From: Eucalyptus grandis
Taxonomy: Eukaryota > Streptophyta > Magnoliopsida > Myrtales > Myrtaceae
Direction: 5' to 3'
Length of the DNA: 64,000 nucleotides
NCBI RefSeq assembly: GCF_016545825.1
Contig: NC_052615.1
Span: forward strand, 30,377,088 to 30,441,087
In this document: in pieces, positions 1-11,871 of the stretch
Layout of the letters: every line of letters starts with the position of its first letter
Numbering within the stretch: the stretch's first letter is position 1
Position numbers and translations under genes: made by a program
The notes under the pieces: model-generated
Told to the model about the DNA's origin: nothing
The model's input: only the letters and a program-made list of their open reading frames with translations
The model's database searches: none

Positions 1-579
1 TACCGTGGGCCAAAAGATGGAAGTGCATGACCCGGTTAATTCTCTCTACCGCATGAGTAGCTTTCCTCTACCTCCTGTGTAGCCATGGCCTCCTCTCCAA
101 CTTTAAACCCTAAACCCTTCCCCACCAAAACTCTCAATCCTCCATCTTGAGATGTTTTCCCCTCTTAGTGCTTCCCCCCTTCACCATATCTGCCCTTTCC
201 GCCCAGATTCTAATAAACCCACAAAACTCTAGAACCTAAATCGAAAAGATTACTTTCCGCCCATAGCCACAAAATCCCACCAATACACAAATCCACCTCC
301 ATAAACCAACCCATTCAGAAGTTCTGATTTCAACTACCCAATCAAAATTTCTAGAAATCATCACAAGCCTCAGTGCCGCAAAACCCAAATCCTTGGCATG
401 TTAAAGTTTTGCCAGAGCTCCCTTCAAGCTAGATGTGGCTACGCCAAAATTTTCAGTATAATCTTGGGCATCGACTAGCATGATACTCTCCTCCTTTGGG
501 TAATGTTCTGACCCAAATCCTTCTAGACGAGCAGCTGTGGGTCATAGCTTTTCCTCCTCCTGCATAAGTAAAAATAGAA
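1..579. other. Unassigned left edge, possibly LINE 5' UTR
   Basis: No coding region is supported here. The stretch is moderately AT-rich and lies directly upstream of the first LINE reading frame, so it may be the element's 5' untranslated region. I could not find the target-site duplication that would fix the LINE's left end. Confidence 0.3.
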
Positions 580-861
580 ATGGCCCATGAGCATTATGAG
601 GACAAAAGAGTAGTAGCTCTGTGTAAAAGCCTTGGTGATTTATGGTCCGAAGATGATGTTGTTGATGTGAAAGATATAATATCTGAAGAAAAATTAAAAG
701 AATGCAACCTGACTTTGTTTGGGAAACTATATTCCAAGCCTAATGTCAACTCTCAAGCTTTACAAAACACTATGAAGAAAGCTTGGAGGACTGAAAGTGT
801 TAGCTGCACTTTATTAGAGCCGGGTTTTTTTTTTCTCATTTTCCTTTACCTCATAAGCTGA
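580..861 (+). pseudogene. LINE ORF1 N-terminus (DUF4283-like)
   Basis: The reading frame opens at an ATG and gives about 80 residues that resemble the DUF4283 domain found at the start of plant LINE ORF1 proteins and related zinc-knuckle proteins: the SEEKLKECNLTLFGKL segment, then ALQNTMKKAW. The family is an RNA-binding, gag-like protein. After a T-rich run near 826 the frame is lost and stops at 861, where an intact protein would continue through the rest of DUF4283. This is a remnant, not a host gene. Confidence 0.7.
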
Positions 862-1020
862 AAAACATAGAGTTTTAGACTCAGGCCCGTGGTATTTTTT
901 AAGCAATCTTCTAGTTTTGCAGCAATGTGACTTAGATACTCCTGAATTGTGTTATGAGTTCACTCATTGTGCCTTCTGGGTACACCTTTATGGCCTCCCC
1001 TATGGTTGTGTTACTCATGA

Positions 1021-1320
1021 TGTAGTGAAGGAAGTGGGCTGAAAATTGGAGATGTTGAAATAAAATTAGAAGCAAAAAGAAATAGCAATTACAAGGTAGG
1101 CAAAGCTAGAGTAAAGCTAAACCCGGTAGCCCCTCTAAAGACCGAAGTAATTAACTTGGGAAGCGAGTGGCTTTGGATAGAATTTAAATATGAAACACTC
1201 CCGCACTATTGTTATTCTTGTGGAAGAATTGGGCATTATGCTGCCTTTGTAAAGAGATACCATACAAAGAATCTAGACTTGAGGAAAATTTCTCAGGAAA
1301 GTTTGGGCAATGGTTGAGAG
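1021..1320 (+). pseudogene. LINE ORF1 zinc-knuckle remnant
   Basis: Around 1201-1260 the translation reads PHYCYSCGRIGHYAAFVKR, which is the CCHC zinc knuckle of plant LINE ORF1 (CX2CX4HX4C). The last cysteine has become valine, so the knuckle would not bind zinc normally. Upstream residues such as GSEWLWIEFKYE match the usual linker before this knuckle. Stops lie on both sides. Confidence 0.65.
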
Positions 1321-1873
1321 TAGAGGTGAGGGAACTCAATTCGTATGGGAAGACTTTCTATGGCAAACAAGTTATTATTGCAGAGTAATAGGAAATGGTG
1401 CTGGAGACCCATTCGTATCCTAAGTTTGAGGTACCCAAGGAGTTGAAGGAAAAGAATAAGGAGATAATCCTACCTATTTATGGATAGCAGCTTGGGGAGA
1501 ATGAACCTCAATAGAAAGGCAATCAGCCTAACTCCTCATTAGCCTTAATGATTGTAGACAAAGGAACATAAAAGAGAGGGAGTAGCTGATTGGATGAGGA
1601 ATCTACGTTGGTGCTTTATAAGGAACAGCTAAAGGACATTGAAACTAACATGCTGGAATTTCCAGAGGTTGGACAGGGGATTATAAGGCCAAAAACCAGA
1701 GGTACCAAGCTTCCGTCAGACAAGAAAGGGAAAAGGTTTGGTCCTTATGGAGCACATTCATCAAAGACATCATCAATAGACAAAACTCAACTTTTTGAGA
1801 CCCCGATTTTTGTAGAGGAGAAGTCAACTCAGTTGGCTTTGGTGGCTAGCCCTAATAAGCTGTTGGGGTATCC

Positions 1874-2620
1874 ATGAAGCTTCTTAGCTGGAATTGTCAA
1901 GGGTTGGACAACCCTTGACAATTCAAGCTTTGCGAGTCCTAATGACTCAAGAAAGGCCCGATATCGTTTTTTTTATAATGGAAACAAAAAATCAAGAGCA
2001 AATGGTGCAGCGCATAAGAAGACGGCTCAAATTTCAGAACTGTTTTTTGGCAAATCCAAAGAGTATAGAGGAGGATTGACCATTTTATGGGATGACCAAG
2101 TAAATATAACAATTGAGTCATATCCGGATACATTTATAAATGTTTGTTGTAAAATTCTAAACCAAAGATAACTCGTGAGAATCACTTTTCAGCATGCCCC
2201 TAACGAGTTTAGAGAAAGAGTGTTATTATGGGAGACTATATATAAAACAAGCATTACAAATTAGCTCCCTTGGATATGTTTGGGCGATTTTAATAAAGTA
2301 TTATATCATTGGGAGAAAGATGGCTGAAAGAGGGCTGAACACTACCGATTGACAGCTTTTAAGGACTTTTTGCATGCCTGCTCGCTAATGGACTTGGAAT
2401 GTAAGGGATGTGTGTTTACCTAGACAAACAATAGAGAATGTGATGCATTTATTAAGTAGAGACTCGATAGAGCGTTATGTACGATGGAGTGGAGAATAGC
2501 TTACCCTAATGCTGAATGCATAACTTTACCAACACTTGGTTCAGATCAAAGTCCACTTATTGTGACACTATTCCCAAAGATCAAACGTAGAAGAAGATAA
2601 TTTAGATGTGAAGCTTTCTG
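1874..2620 (+). pseudogene. LINE AP-endonuclease domain remnant
   Basis: Starting with MKLLSWNCQGL at 1874, the translation follows the exonuclease-endonuclease-phosphatase fold used by LINEs to nick target DNA: RPDIVFFIMETK, then GDFN near 2280-2291, then LGSDQSPLIV near 2537. The catalytic histidine normally found in the SDHSP motif reads glutamine here. At least six in-frame stops or shifts break the domain. This is a dead copy. Confidence 0.75.
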
Positions 2621-2621
2621 G

Positions 2622-3818
2622 GTGGAGAATGAGGAATGCGCGCTCATAGTGAAGAGAGCTTGGACTTCAACAGATTCCTTAAGGGTAAATATAGTAGAAA
2701 AACTAAATATGGTGACTCAAAAGTTGGCTGAATGGAGTAAAAACGGATTCTTTAAGGCTCATAAGAGAATTTCATGGCTAAAGAATAAGCTCCAACTGTT
2801 GAAGAACAAACCTAGAGGGTCAAATGACAGCGCGAAAGTCCAAAATATAAACCAAGAAATCGAGCTTCTCTGGCGACAAGAGGAATTATATTGGCGTATA
2901 AGATCAAGAATCAACTGGCTTAAATGGGGTGACAGAAACACGAAATTTTTCCATGTAACCACTATCCAAAGAAGGACCCGAAATAGAATCACTATGTTAA
3001 AAAAACTCGGAAGGAGTTTGGATGAGAGACAAGAGGATTTTAAGAAGATGACGGGAAATTTTTTCAAAGACCTTTACAAGTTAGTGGCGAACAGAAACTT
3101 TCAACCTATATTCGACCTGTTTCGTTGCTCTATTGATGCAACAACGAATAAAAAACTGATGCAACCTGCCACCTTAAAGGAAATCACATCAGTAATATAG
3201 TAATTAGAAGCTTCCAAGTTTTCTAGGCCTGATGGTTTAAATGGTCTATTCTTCCAACATCATTGGAAGAACTTAAATCAAGATATCTTCAAGGAGGTGC
3301 AGTAGTTTTTTGACACGGAATCTTAAACCCCAAGTTAAACAAAACTTTAATCACCTTTATCCCTAAAACCCTGAATCCAGAGAAGCTAGAAATGTTTTGC
3401 CCTATAAGTCTATGCAACTTCATCTATAAGATCATCTCCAAGATCCTAACGAACCGGTTGAAGCCATTGCTACCAAATCTAATCGCAGAAGAATGAAGTG
3501 CATTTGTAGGAGGCCGACAAATTTAAGACAACATTTTGTTAGTGCAGGAGGTCCTTCATAGACTGCGAACACGAGAGAGAAAAAGAAGTTCCAAGTGATA
3601 TTAAAGCTAGATATGCAAAATGCCTATGATCGAATAGGATCGAATTTCTTCCGGGAGTGTCTAACCAAAATGGGTTTCTACAGAAAGTGGGTAAACTGGG
3701 TAATGTAATGTGTGTCCATGGTATCTTTCAGCATTAAATTCAATTGGGAGCCTATGCCTTATTTCAAACCAACTCGAGGAATTTGCTAGGGTGATCCGTT
3801 ATCTCCCTATCTATTTAT
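2622..3818 (+). pseudogene. LINE reverse transcriptase, N-terminal part
   Basis: The open stretch 2622-3200 gives the linker typical of plant LINE ORF2 (INWLKWGDRNTKFFH at about residue 100). It is followed, with stops, by RT motifs: PDGLNGLFFQHHW near 3226, KILTNRLKP near 3445, SAFVGGRQI near 3499, KLDMQNAYDRI near 3605 and GDPLSPYLFIV near 3790. The frame then runs straight into the solo LTR at 3819. The catalytic FADD box lies on the far side of that insertion. Confidence 0.85.
3814..3818 (+). repeat. Target-site duplication, left copy (TTTAT)
   Basis: TTTAT directly precedes the TG that opens the LTR and is repeated exactly at 6770-6774. Confidence 0.85.
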
Positions 3819-6769
3819 TGTCGCGACCAATTTTTTCGGGTTGTGGATCACTTAGGGTTTGGCTAATGGATTATTAAGCCTAGACTTAACTCGGGCTCTC
3901 TCAAGCCCATACAAATTCGTGACTTAGGTTCAAGTTCTTAACATGCAATTGATTTTTAATTAGGAGTCGCCACTAATCTATTTTTGGTGGGTCGATTAGA
4001 AACCCAAGTAAAATAACGGGAGAATTATTTTACTCCTACTTAACCGTAGACTATGGGTGCGGGGACTTGGTTACGTTAGATTTCTCTAACGCCCTTTCAG
4101 TACCTTTATTTTTATTTTGAAAAATGTTTGGCAAGCAATTTGGATTAATTTTAAATCTATTTTCCTAACAGGTGAGTGTGTTCATGCAGGTGCGCAGCAA
4201 ACCACTAATTTAACACCCAAGAAAACAATTAAATAATAAAGGACTTACCTCAAAGCAATGAAAGCATCTGCAGTGTTAAATTGAAATCCACATCAACAAC
4301 CCTAGATATGGTTTATAATTAACAAGCAATTACTCAATTTTATGTTTTCGCTTTTCTTAATGAAAATCATGCAATGCATTCTAATAATCTAATATGACAT
4401 GGCAGTATGACCTAAACTATATGACATGAAGAAATGCAATAATTAGATGCAATCTAAATGACTTAATTCTAATGACATGCAATGCGATGCGATGACATAC
4501 AAAATTATTTAAACTAAGATGACATGCAGCATATAATTTAATACGCGAGCTATATGTCACGCGACATTTATTAAATGACCTAATCTAATGACGGACAATT
4601 TCTAATTAGAAATGAACCTAACAAAATGACATGCATTTCATGAACCTAATTCTATATGACATGCAAATGACATTTTTTATTTTAAAAATGCAATCTATCA
4701 TAGAAATTGCAACTAATTTGAAATGCAATCTATCCTAAGACAAATTTTATGAAATTTGAAATGATCTAGCTAGATTAAGATTCTATTTAATTTAAACTAG
4801 GGATTAAGTCATATTAAATCCTAATTTAAACTAAGACATTATCTAAATCTAAAATGTAATTTATCTAAAAAGATGATCTAAATTTAAAATGAAACATGCA
4901 ATTTTAATCTAATATGCACAATGATTTTTTTTGTGTTTTTCTTTAAGAAATTGAAATTAAAACTAACACATAATTAAACATGCAATTCAAATAAAAAACT
5001 AACAACCTAAATGATTGCACTTTCTTTTTTGGATTTTTTATTTAAAAATTTGAAATAAGATTGCGATTTTAAACCTAAGACTAGGAATATTCTAAAGCAA
5101 ATCTATTCCTAACTCAAGTATTTTTTTTGGATTTTTCTTTTTACGAAAATAAGATTGACTCAACTAACTTGACGATGGAAATCAAACAAGATAAGATTGA
5201 TATCCAAAATTAGCGAACCATATCTCGCGCATGAGATCGGGTTGGCTAATTTTAAATTAAATCGCGAATCAAATCTCGGGCCAGATTGGATTGTCAATTT
5301 TGTAAGAGATTGCGAGTCGGATTTCGGGCGTGAAAATCGGACTGTCAATCCCTAATTTGAGGCAGTCTCATGTCGGGATATCAATAATATATTAAGGAAC
5401 AATTCCACTAAAACAAAATATTAAACAAATAATAATAAAAATAAAATAAAAAAAATAAAAGAGAAACTACCTAATCTGATTTTTCTTTTCCTCTTTTTTT
5501 TCTTTTTTTCTTCCTTTCCACACACAGCCGTGAATCTCCAAGGAGAGAGAGTCGTAGGGCCTGCAAGAGCAACTCCGGCGAGGGTGAACCGGCGGCGGCA
5601 AGCGGTAAAGAGGTGAATCGGCGGTGGGCGAGCGCGCGGAGGTGAATCGGCGGTGGCTTCGCGGACAGGGGCGTCGGATCGCTGGGGGTCGAGCAAAGGC
5701 AGAGGCAGCAGCGACGGGTTCGGGGCCTGCTGGCGTCGAGCGGACCACCGGGTCTGCAGCAGCGACTGGTCACGGACCGGCGCGGAGGTGCGAGCTACAG
5801 GGGACGCCGGGCCATCAGACGGGCGTATGGTGGCTCAGGCTCCAGATCTGGAACGGTACTGCGAGCAGGGCAGGTGACGTCGGGTCGTCGGGGCAAGGGC
5901 GAAGCGGCGCGGGTCGGCAAGACGTCGGGATTTGCAGTGCAGGCGCAGCAACAGCGGCTTCTGGCGTCACAGAGGGCTTAGGCGTGGCTGCTGGCGTCGC
6001 GGGAGGAAGGGGTGCGCGGCGTCGATGCCCGGGTGCGAACGCGTCGGGGGGTCACCGCGGGTGCGGCTGAGTCGCGGTGAGGTGTGGCTCCGTTGCTGGG
6101 GTCGAACAGCGAGGCGAGTGCAGCGCGTTTGAAGAAGAGCCGGCCGGTCAATTGCAGAGGTAGGGTAGCGGATTTGGGGAAGATGATGAACAGTAAAGGT
6201 CAAATCACCCTTTACTGTTTCGGCCTTTACGCTTCCCCCTCAAACTCACTTCTCTCTTTTACTTTTTTTTTTCCTTTTTGCCTTTTTTCCACCAAAGGAA
6301 AAGAGCCCCCCTTTACTCTCATACGCATATGGCCTTTTACAGGGGAAGGAATTGGATTTTTAAATTCTTCCTCAAATCAACATCCGCAATATTTTCCACA
6401 AAATTCATCCTTATTGATAAAGATTCGAGATTAAGATAAATTTTTCTCTAAATCCAAATCTTTCAAAACCAAATCACAATATTTTTTTACCTATCTACCC
6501 TATTCAAAAAAAATTCATCTCTCGGAAAAATTTTAAAATATTATATTCCCATGAGATAATTTTTAATTATTAAACAAACATAAGTAACTGCTTCGTGAAA
6601 CGATCCATCTAATTCTAACTCATCCGCCACCGGCCCAATAAAATGCAAAAAATGCAAAAAACAAAATAAATGCAATCTAAATCTATATGCTATGCAATTA
6701 ATAAAATTAACCCATAATTTCCTATGCAATAAATAAATAAACTAAATCGTCAAAATTTAGGTGTCAACA
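3819..6769. mobile_element. Solo LTR of a long-LTR retrotransposon
   Basis: The segment begins TGTCGCGACC and ends GGTGTCAACA, is bounded by perfect TTTAT duplications, and splits the LINE reverse transcriptase between its GDPLSPYLF and FADD motifs. It is 2951 bp, has no gag-pol coding, and I see no second terminal repeat inside it, so I call it a solo LTR left by recombination between two LTRs. The motif GAGTCGCC near 3964 and the large size recall Ogre/Tat-type Gypsy LTRs, but that assignment is inference. GC-rich reading frames at 5560-6130 are composition effects within the LTR. Confidence 0.8.
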
Positions 6770-6774
6770 TTTAT
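6770..6774 (+). repeat. Target-site duplication, right copy (TTTAT)
   Basis: Exact match to 3814-3818, immediately after the terminal CA of the LTR. Confidence 0.85.
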
Positions 6775-7400
6775 CCTAGTGGTTAATGCATTCTTTCATT
6801 TGATGAAACAATCAATTTCAAAAGAGGCACTATTTGAAAAATTAAATGAATCATTGCTGCCCAACTCTTTCAAATCTTTTATTTGCAGACGACTCTATTT
6901 TCTTTCTAGATGAAAAAATAATGGAATGTCAAAACCTTGCGTTTATTCTATACCAATATTGCTTTGCATCTGGTCAGGCTATTAACCGGAACAAATCCAA
7001 TATCTATTTCAACAAAGGTTGCCCAGAAGTTTAAGGAGGAATATGGCTTCAGAGTTAAGGGTTCGAAGATTGATAAAATTGGAAAATACTTAAGAATTAT
7101 CTTTGGATTGGGGGGCATCAAAGAAAGAAATGTTCACTTGGATTCTTGCTAGAGTCAATATGAAATTAGAGAGTTGGAAGGCAGTAGTACAGTCAATTCC
7201 TCAATATGTCATATCTATCTTTAAAATCCCAATTTCAATTTGTAAAGCCATAAAGAAGAGAATAGCCAATTTTTGGTGGAGAAATAGCAACAAAACAAGC
7301 AGCTTGCATCGGAAAAACTTGGGAATTGGGAAGTATTAAAACTCAGGAATGATGAAGGGGGGCTAGGTTTTAAAGATCTATTAGCGTTTAACAAAGCAAT
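6775..7400 (+). pseudogene. LINE reverse transcriptase, C-terminal part
   Basis: The RT frame resumes after the solo LTR. LLFADDSIFF near 6866-6900 is the catalytic YxDD-type box with phenylalanine in the first position, followed by ASGQAINRNKSNIYF, which is the usual motif after it in plant LINEs. Further on come SIPQYVISIFKIPIS near 7193-7235 and GGLGFKDLLAFNKAM near 7360. Several frame changes separate these blocks. Confidence 0.8.
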
Positions 7401-7892
7401 GTAGGGAGGCAAGCATGGATTGGAGTCAAGTTATGAAGAGATTATACTTTCCACAAGGTGACTTTTGGCAAGCTGGAAGAGGATCCCGTCTGTCATGGGG
7501 TTGACAAAGCCTCATAATTGGAAGAGATGCTATATCCCCTCAAGTTATGTGGGCAGTTGGGAACGATAAGAAAATCTCTATCAAAAAAGGATAAATGGTT
7601 ATGACCTATAGGTGACTCGACGACCAGTAATGAGCCACATAAAGTGGCTGATTTGATGGACATTAAAGCGGCAAAATGGAATGTATCATTAATTAAAACT
7701 ATGTTTGACGAACCGATAGTGATGGAGATCCTAGCCATTCCTATCGGACTACCAACTTCAGAGGATAAATTAGTTTAGACCAACAAAAAATTAGGGACAT
7801 ACACGATCAAGAGCGAATACATCAGCAATAGAGTTTCAACAACTAGCGCCCTCACAACAATAGCATCATCTTCTTACTAGGCCAAACCAGAA

Positions 7893-8693
7893 TTGTGGAA
7901 ATATATATGGAAAGGGAATACCCCCAAAATCAAAATCTTCCTATGGAACACATGTCATAACGCCTTACCTACTCTAGATAACTTGTATAGAAGAATGATC
8001 GTACTTGAACCAGCATGCCTGATTGGCAAACAGGAACCAAAAACGGTAGAACACACACTGCTACTACACCCATGGACATCCCAATTGTGGCGAGAGAATT
8101 CCCTGCATATTAACATTAAAATAATGGGTTTAACTCGATTTGATGAGTGGTTAATTAAGCTGAAAGAGGACCCTTGACTCTCACCTCAGTTTGAATTGGT
8201 AGCGACGACGCTATGGTGCATCTGGAAGGATCGAAGCAACACCATCTTTAGGAAGATGCCCCTCAAGCAGCATCAAACAAAAGACAGAGCAACAGCTCTA
8301 TTTGAGAACTTCAAGATTTGGAACTGGAAAGCAAAAGGAGGGAAAGAAGATGTAGATCTAACCCAAAGATGGCAAAAACCGAACCCAGGAGTCTTAAAGG
8401 TAAACATAGATCTAGCGTTCACATGCACTCCTGAAGAACCAGCTTCAACCTCGAAGAACAGAGGAGGGAACAAAGGAGAAAACTCAACTGCCATAGTGTG
8501 CATTGTCCAAGATTCTTGTGGCTGGCTTTTGGATGGTTTCTCCATATTGGTGGTTGCTGGTTTGGCTGAGCAAGCTGAGGAATGGGCATTGGTTGAAACC
8601 CTACATTTTCTCCTCCCCAGATCTAACTTTTGTTTGCAACTTGAGTCAAATTGTCTTGTACTTGTGCAAAGCGTCAACTCCACTGAACAATAG
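7893..8693 (+). pseudogene. LINE zf-RVT and RNase H-like C-terminus
   Basis: The block WKYIWKGNTPKIKIFLW at 7893 starts the zf-RVT region common at the C-terminal side of plant LINE ORF2. After a stop at 8175 the second frame (8196-8693) carries NPGVLKVNID near 8382 and a divergent RNase H-like (RVT_3) domain with EEWALVETLHFL near 8576. Frames are broken between the two, so no functional product is expected. Confidence 0.7.
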
Positions 8694-9030
8694 AACTAGG
8701 AAGTACAACTTATGGTGGATTGGGACAAGGAGTTGTTGACCAAATTTTCGAGCCTTTCTTTAGCCCATTGCAATCGAGAATCGACACTATCACGGATCTG
8801 GCTAGCCAAGGCCCAAAGGTCCAATAGTATACCCAAAAATTGGGTTGCAAATCCTCGGTTGCTCTTTTAGATTTGTTATGTCGCCAAGCTCTTGATGTAT
8901 TTTCAGCTAACTTTATTAAGTAATCAATATCACTTTGACCACCCCCCAAAAAAAACGTGTACTATGGCCCATCAAGTTTAATGAGATGATGTGGACTTTT
9001 GGAATAAGATTGAAAAAGGAACAGGCAACT

Positions 9031-9589
9031 GGTTAAGCCAGGAAAATGTATAAAGAAAGTCCTAAATTTATTGTACTTATGTCAATTTAATTATAAACAT
9101 TTTAATTATTCGAGTAAGTCATAATCCTTTTATGTTTTACCAGTTGATTCTATCGGCCAGTTTAGGTGGGGAATTGCTAATATGAATGTTGGTGATCCTA
9201 AATGACACGATTGAAGTTGGCATGGACATTTTTTAAATAATTTTAATAACTCTAAAAATTTAAATAATTTTTGGTTTTTTTTCTTTTCTTCTCTTATCTT
9301 TACTTTAAAAAAAAAAAAATTAGGGCTTACAACCCTCACTAACACTAGTTGAGGACTATGACGCTTTTGCCAACCAAAGCGATGGCACCTAGCCCCTTGC
9401 CCAGATTTGGCGAGGGTTGCTACACCATTGCTAGATCTGGGCCAGGTGAGTGGCCTCGTCGGTCCCAAGCAAGGTTGTGACACCCACATCGATGAGGGAA
9501 TTATACAAGATAAAAGAATTATCTTTATGACTGAATTGATATAAGTACAATAGGTTTTTGATTTTCTGGGTACTTTTCCTAGTTAAATC
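9031..9589. repeat. Imperfect 9-bp flanks of the MITE at 9040
   Basis: GGTTAAGCC at 9031-9039 and AGTTAAATC at 9581-9589 match at 6 of 9 positions. If they are an aged target-site duplication, the 9-bp length points to the Mutator superfamily. Confidence 0.4.
9040..9580. mobile_element. MULE-like MITE, family A (complete copy 1)
   Basis: A 541-bp non-coding element with long, imperfect terminal inverted repeats. The left end AGGAAAATGT and following 50 bases pair with the reverse complement of the right end; TTGTACTTAT lies on both arms. The inner part has a pyrimidine tract near 9275-9310 and a GC-richer core near 9340-9480. Related copies sit at 17266, 30838 and 49918. Confidence 0.7.
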
Positions 9590-10145
9590 ATTAACAAGTA
9601 TTTTCTACATTAGCTAGCAGAAAAATTTATCAGCATTGAGAGGTTAAAGTAGTTTTTTTAACTTATCCATATGGGTAACTTAAAAGACAGACAGAAAAGG
9701 CATTCTAAATGGTCAGTACTTTATTCATGTGTACTACTAAGTTTCCAGTAAAGCAAGTATTTCTATACCTATGATCGGTAACGTTCATTGGCGTTGAGTA
9801 ACTTTTCTACTTAACATAAAGTAATTTTGAACATCACTCTTGTTTCCTCCGCTAAGTGAGCAAGTCTTCTACTAAGATCAAGCAGAAGCAGGAGATTTTC
9901 ATATGAAGTTTTGCACTGCTCATTCCAAGAAAGCATGTCAATCCTCCCCTCCAATCTGAACAACAAGGGCCATCTCAACCTGATAAACTTAAGCTCGCGG
10001 CGGTCTAGAATTACCCAAAATTATAGTATTGGTCCTTATCGTGACGCGTGGTAGGTCAGATGCTACCCTATCATCGGGGGCTGGACGAATATATCATGTG
10101 CTCGATAAGTTTGATCATTATTTTTTCTCATTTTTTGTAGGAACG
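9590..10145. other. Intergenic, no gene seen
   Basis: AT-rich sequence without a supported coding region between the MITE and the left end of the LOR segmental duplication. Confidence 0.5.
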
Positions 10146-10399
10146 AGTTCGGCAAAACGTGACTCCGACCTGTACGAAATTCAAGATGTCTATCTGTATG
10201 AATTCAAAAATCTCCCGCTAGCATATATAGATTATAAGCACATTGCGAGATATATCACCTATATAATTAAAAGCACCCTGGGAGCCACATTAATGATAAG
10301 AAATATAAGGAGAAAAATCTTCTCGTCAACCAAGATCTCAATTTATTTATCTATGTATATAGTTTTTCTGATTATTCTCATATCATGAGGTTGAGAAAG

Positions 10400-11870
10400 A
10401 AATAGATGCACGAGGTGTGCTATTCCTTGACGAAATCGCTAGAAGTATAATAATGTGGCAAAGAGATCATCGGAGTCATTTGGCTTTGATACAACGAATG
10501 AAACTGCGAACCCTCTTTATTAATTTTTTAGTTCTCTATTTTTTATTTAGTTGCTTGATCTATTTACTTATTTTTGTTGCTCAATAAGGTATTGGACCGT
10601 GCCCAATTGATATATGTTGGCTATTTGAAGAGAACAATAAAATACTGGCCTGTGATGTCTCTCGGGAATAATTCAGTTAATATAATGAGGGAGAAGAGTA
10701 TGATGTGTTGTTGTGGGGTATAAGGAGAAAAGATAAGCATGGACCGAAGACGAAGGCGTGCGCATTGGGTTATTTGCAGACAATGCATGTTTTTTTATTT
10801 GAAAAGTATATATATACATACTTTTATTTTTTAACGCAAAAATAGGAATTGCATAAACCTCATTCGTTTTTATTTTTTATTTATTTTCTGATTCTATATA
10901 TGTGAACTATGTTAGTCATCATATTATTAATCATTAGATTGGTATGATGGTTTGCTTGCACGACGTCATTTCGGCAATTAACATATTAATATCAACGTAA
11001 CGCTTCTTATCTAGTCGTGGAATTTACATTATTAATTTGAAACCAGTAACAAGACAAAGTTATTGAACACTGATTTCATTGTGATCTTTATAGTTTGGCT
11101 TGGAATTAAGTTGGGTTGAGAGTTTTCCTAACCGATAAATTTGCTGCTCGAATAAAGTAAGTGTTAATCGAGAACCCCGAAAATCCCTACTAGCTCCTTG
11201 TAAAATGCAACACATGCCTTACAGGCCAAATTATAGTTGCGCCAATGGAAAATCATGAAGAGGAACCCAGATCCGGGCATGTTAGCATACTGATCTAGAG
11301 CCACTCAATCTCAGTGAAAAATCTTAGTAAGCCGTACAGATGAGACCCCTTATGAGTACATTAACTCCCGTTATGCTTTACATCTCGCACACGTCACTCT
11401 TGCATTCTAACAATCATTCTTATAATCATATGGATAGGCTTGTCCATGAATCATCTGCTGTAAACATGAATTGACGTCGCTGCAGATTAACTATGTATTT
11501 GGTTTCTTACCTTGAATTTTTGGTGTTTTAGTCAGGTGGACAAATTCAGTGTTAAACATCTTAAATATGAAAAGATGCGAAACGTGTTTCTTATCTCGAC
11601 TGCCAGTGATTTATTGTATTTTAAGTTTGATCGAGTCACGACTTGAGCAGCACATATCCAACAGTACATTCTAAAAACAGTGCTGACGTACAGAACAGTG
11701 AACCACATGTAGAAAAAGACCAATGAGGTTCAAACGCTGTAGGCCTTTTGATGCCAATAGCGATGAGATCGAACTCAAGCCTCCCCTTATGGTAGTGGTC
11801 GGGACTTCATTAATCATTATGTATCGAATCGGAGAGAGAAGAGAGAGAAAGATGGTTATGGAGGGTGGCG
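10400..11870. other. Intergenic part of unit 1
   Basis: Non-coding, AT-rich sequence with a diverged counterpart in unit 2. Short reading frames here are not conserved between the two units, which argues against coding. Confidence 0.5.
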
Positions 11871-11871
11871 T

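Larger units (their letters stand above)
580..8955 (+). mobile_element. Decayed L1-type LINE retrotransposon (interrupted)
   Basis: A plant non-LTR retrotransposon can be followed in order on the + strand: a DUF4283-type ORF1 start, a zinc knuckle, an AP-endonuclease domain, a reverse transcriptase, a zf-RVT region, an RNase H-like domain and a short A-run near 8949 that would be the poly(A) tail. Every domain is broken by stops or frameshifts, so the element cannot be active. Positions 3819-6769 are a later LTR insertion and do not belong to the LINE. The 5' boundary is uncertain; the 3' boundary is taken from the A-run. Confidence 0.85.

Noticed and set aside
5421..6203. Several GC-rich overlapping reading frames on both strands
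   Set aside because: They lie inside the solo LTR, overlap on both strands, and are rich in Arg, Gly, Ala and Pro, as expected from composition alone.
10029..10388. 119-aa frame in LOR unit 1
   Set aside because: The frame is not kept in the aligned part of unit 2 and runs into AT-rich low-complexity sequence.
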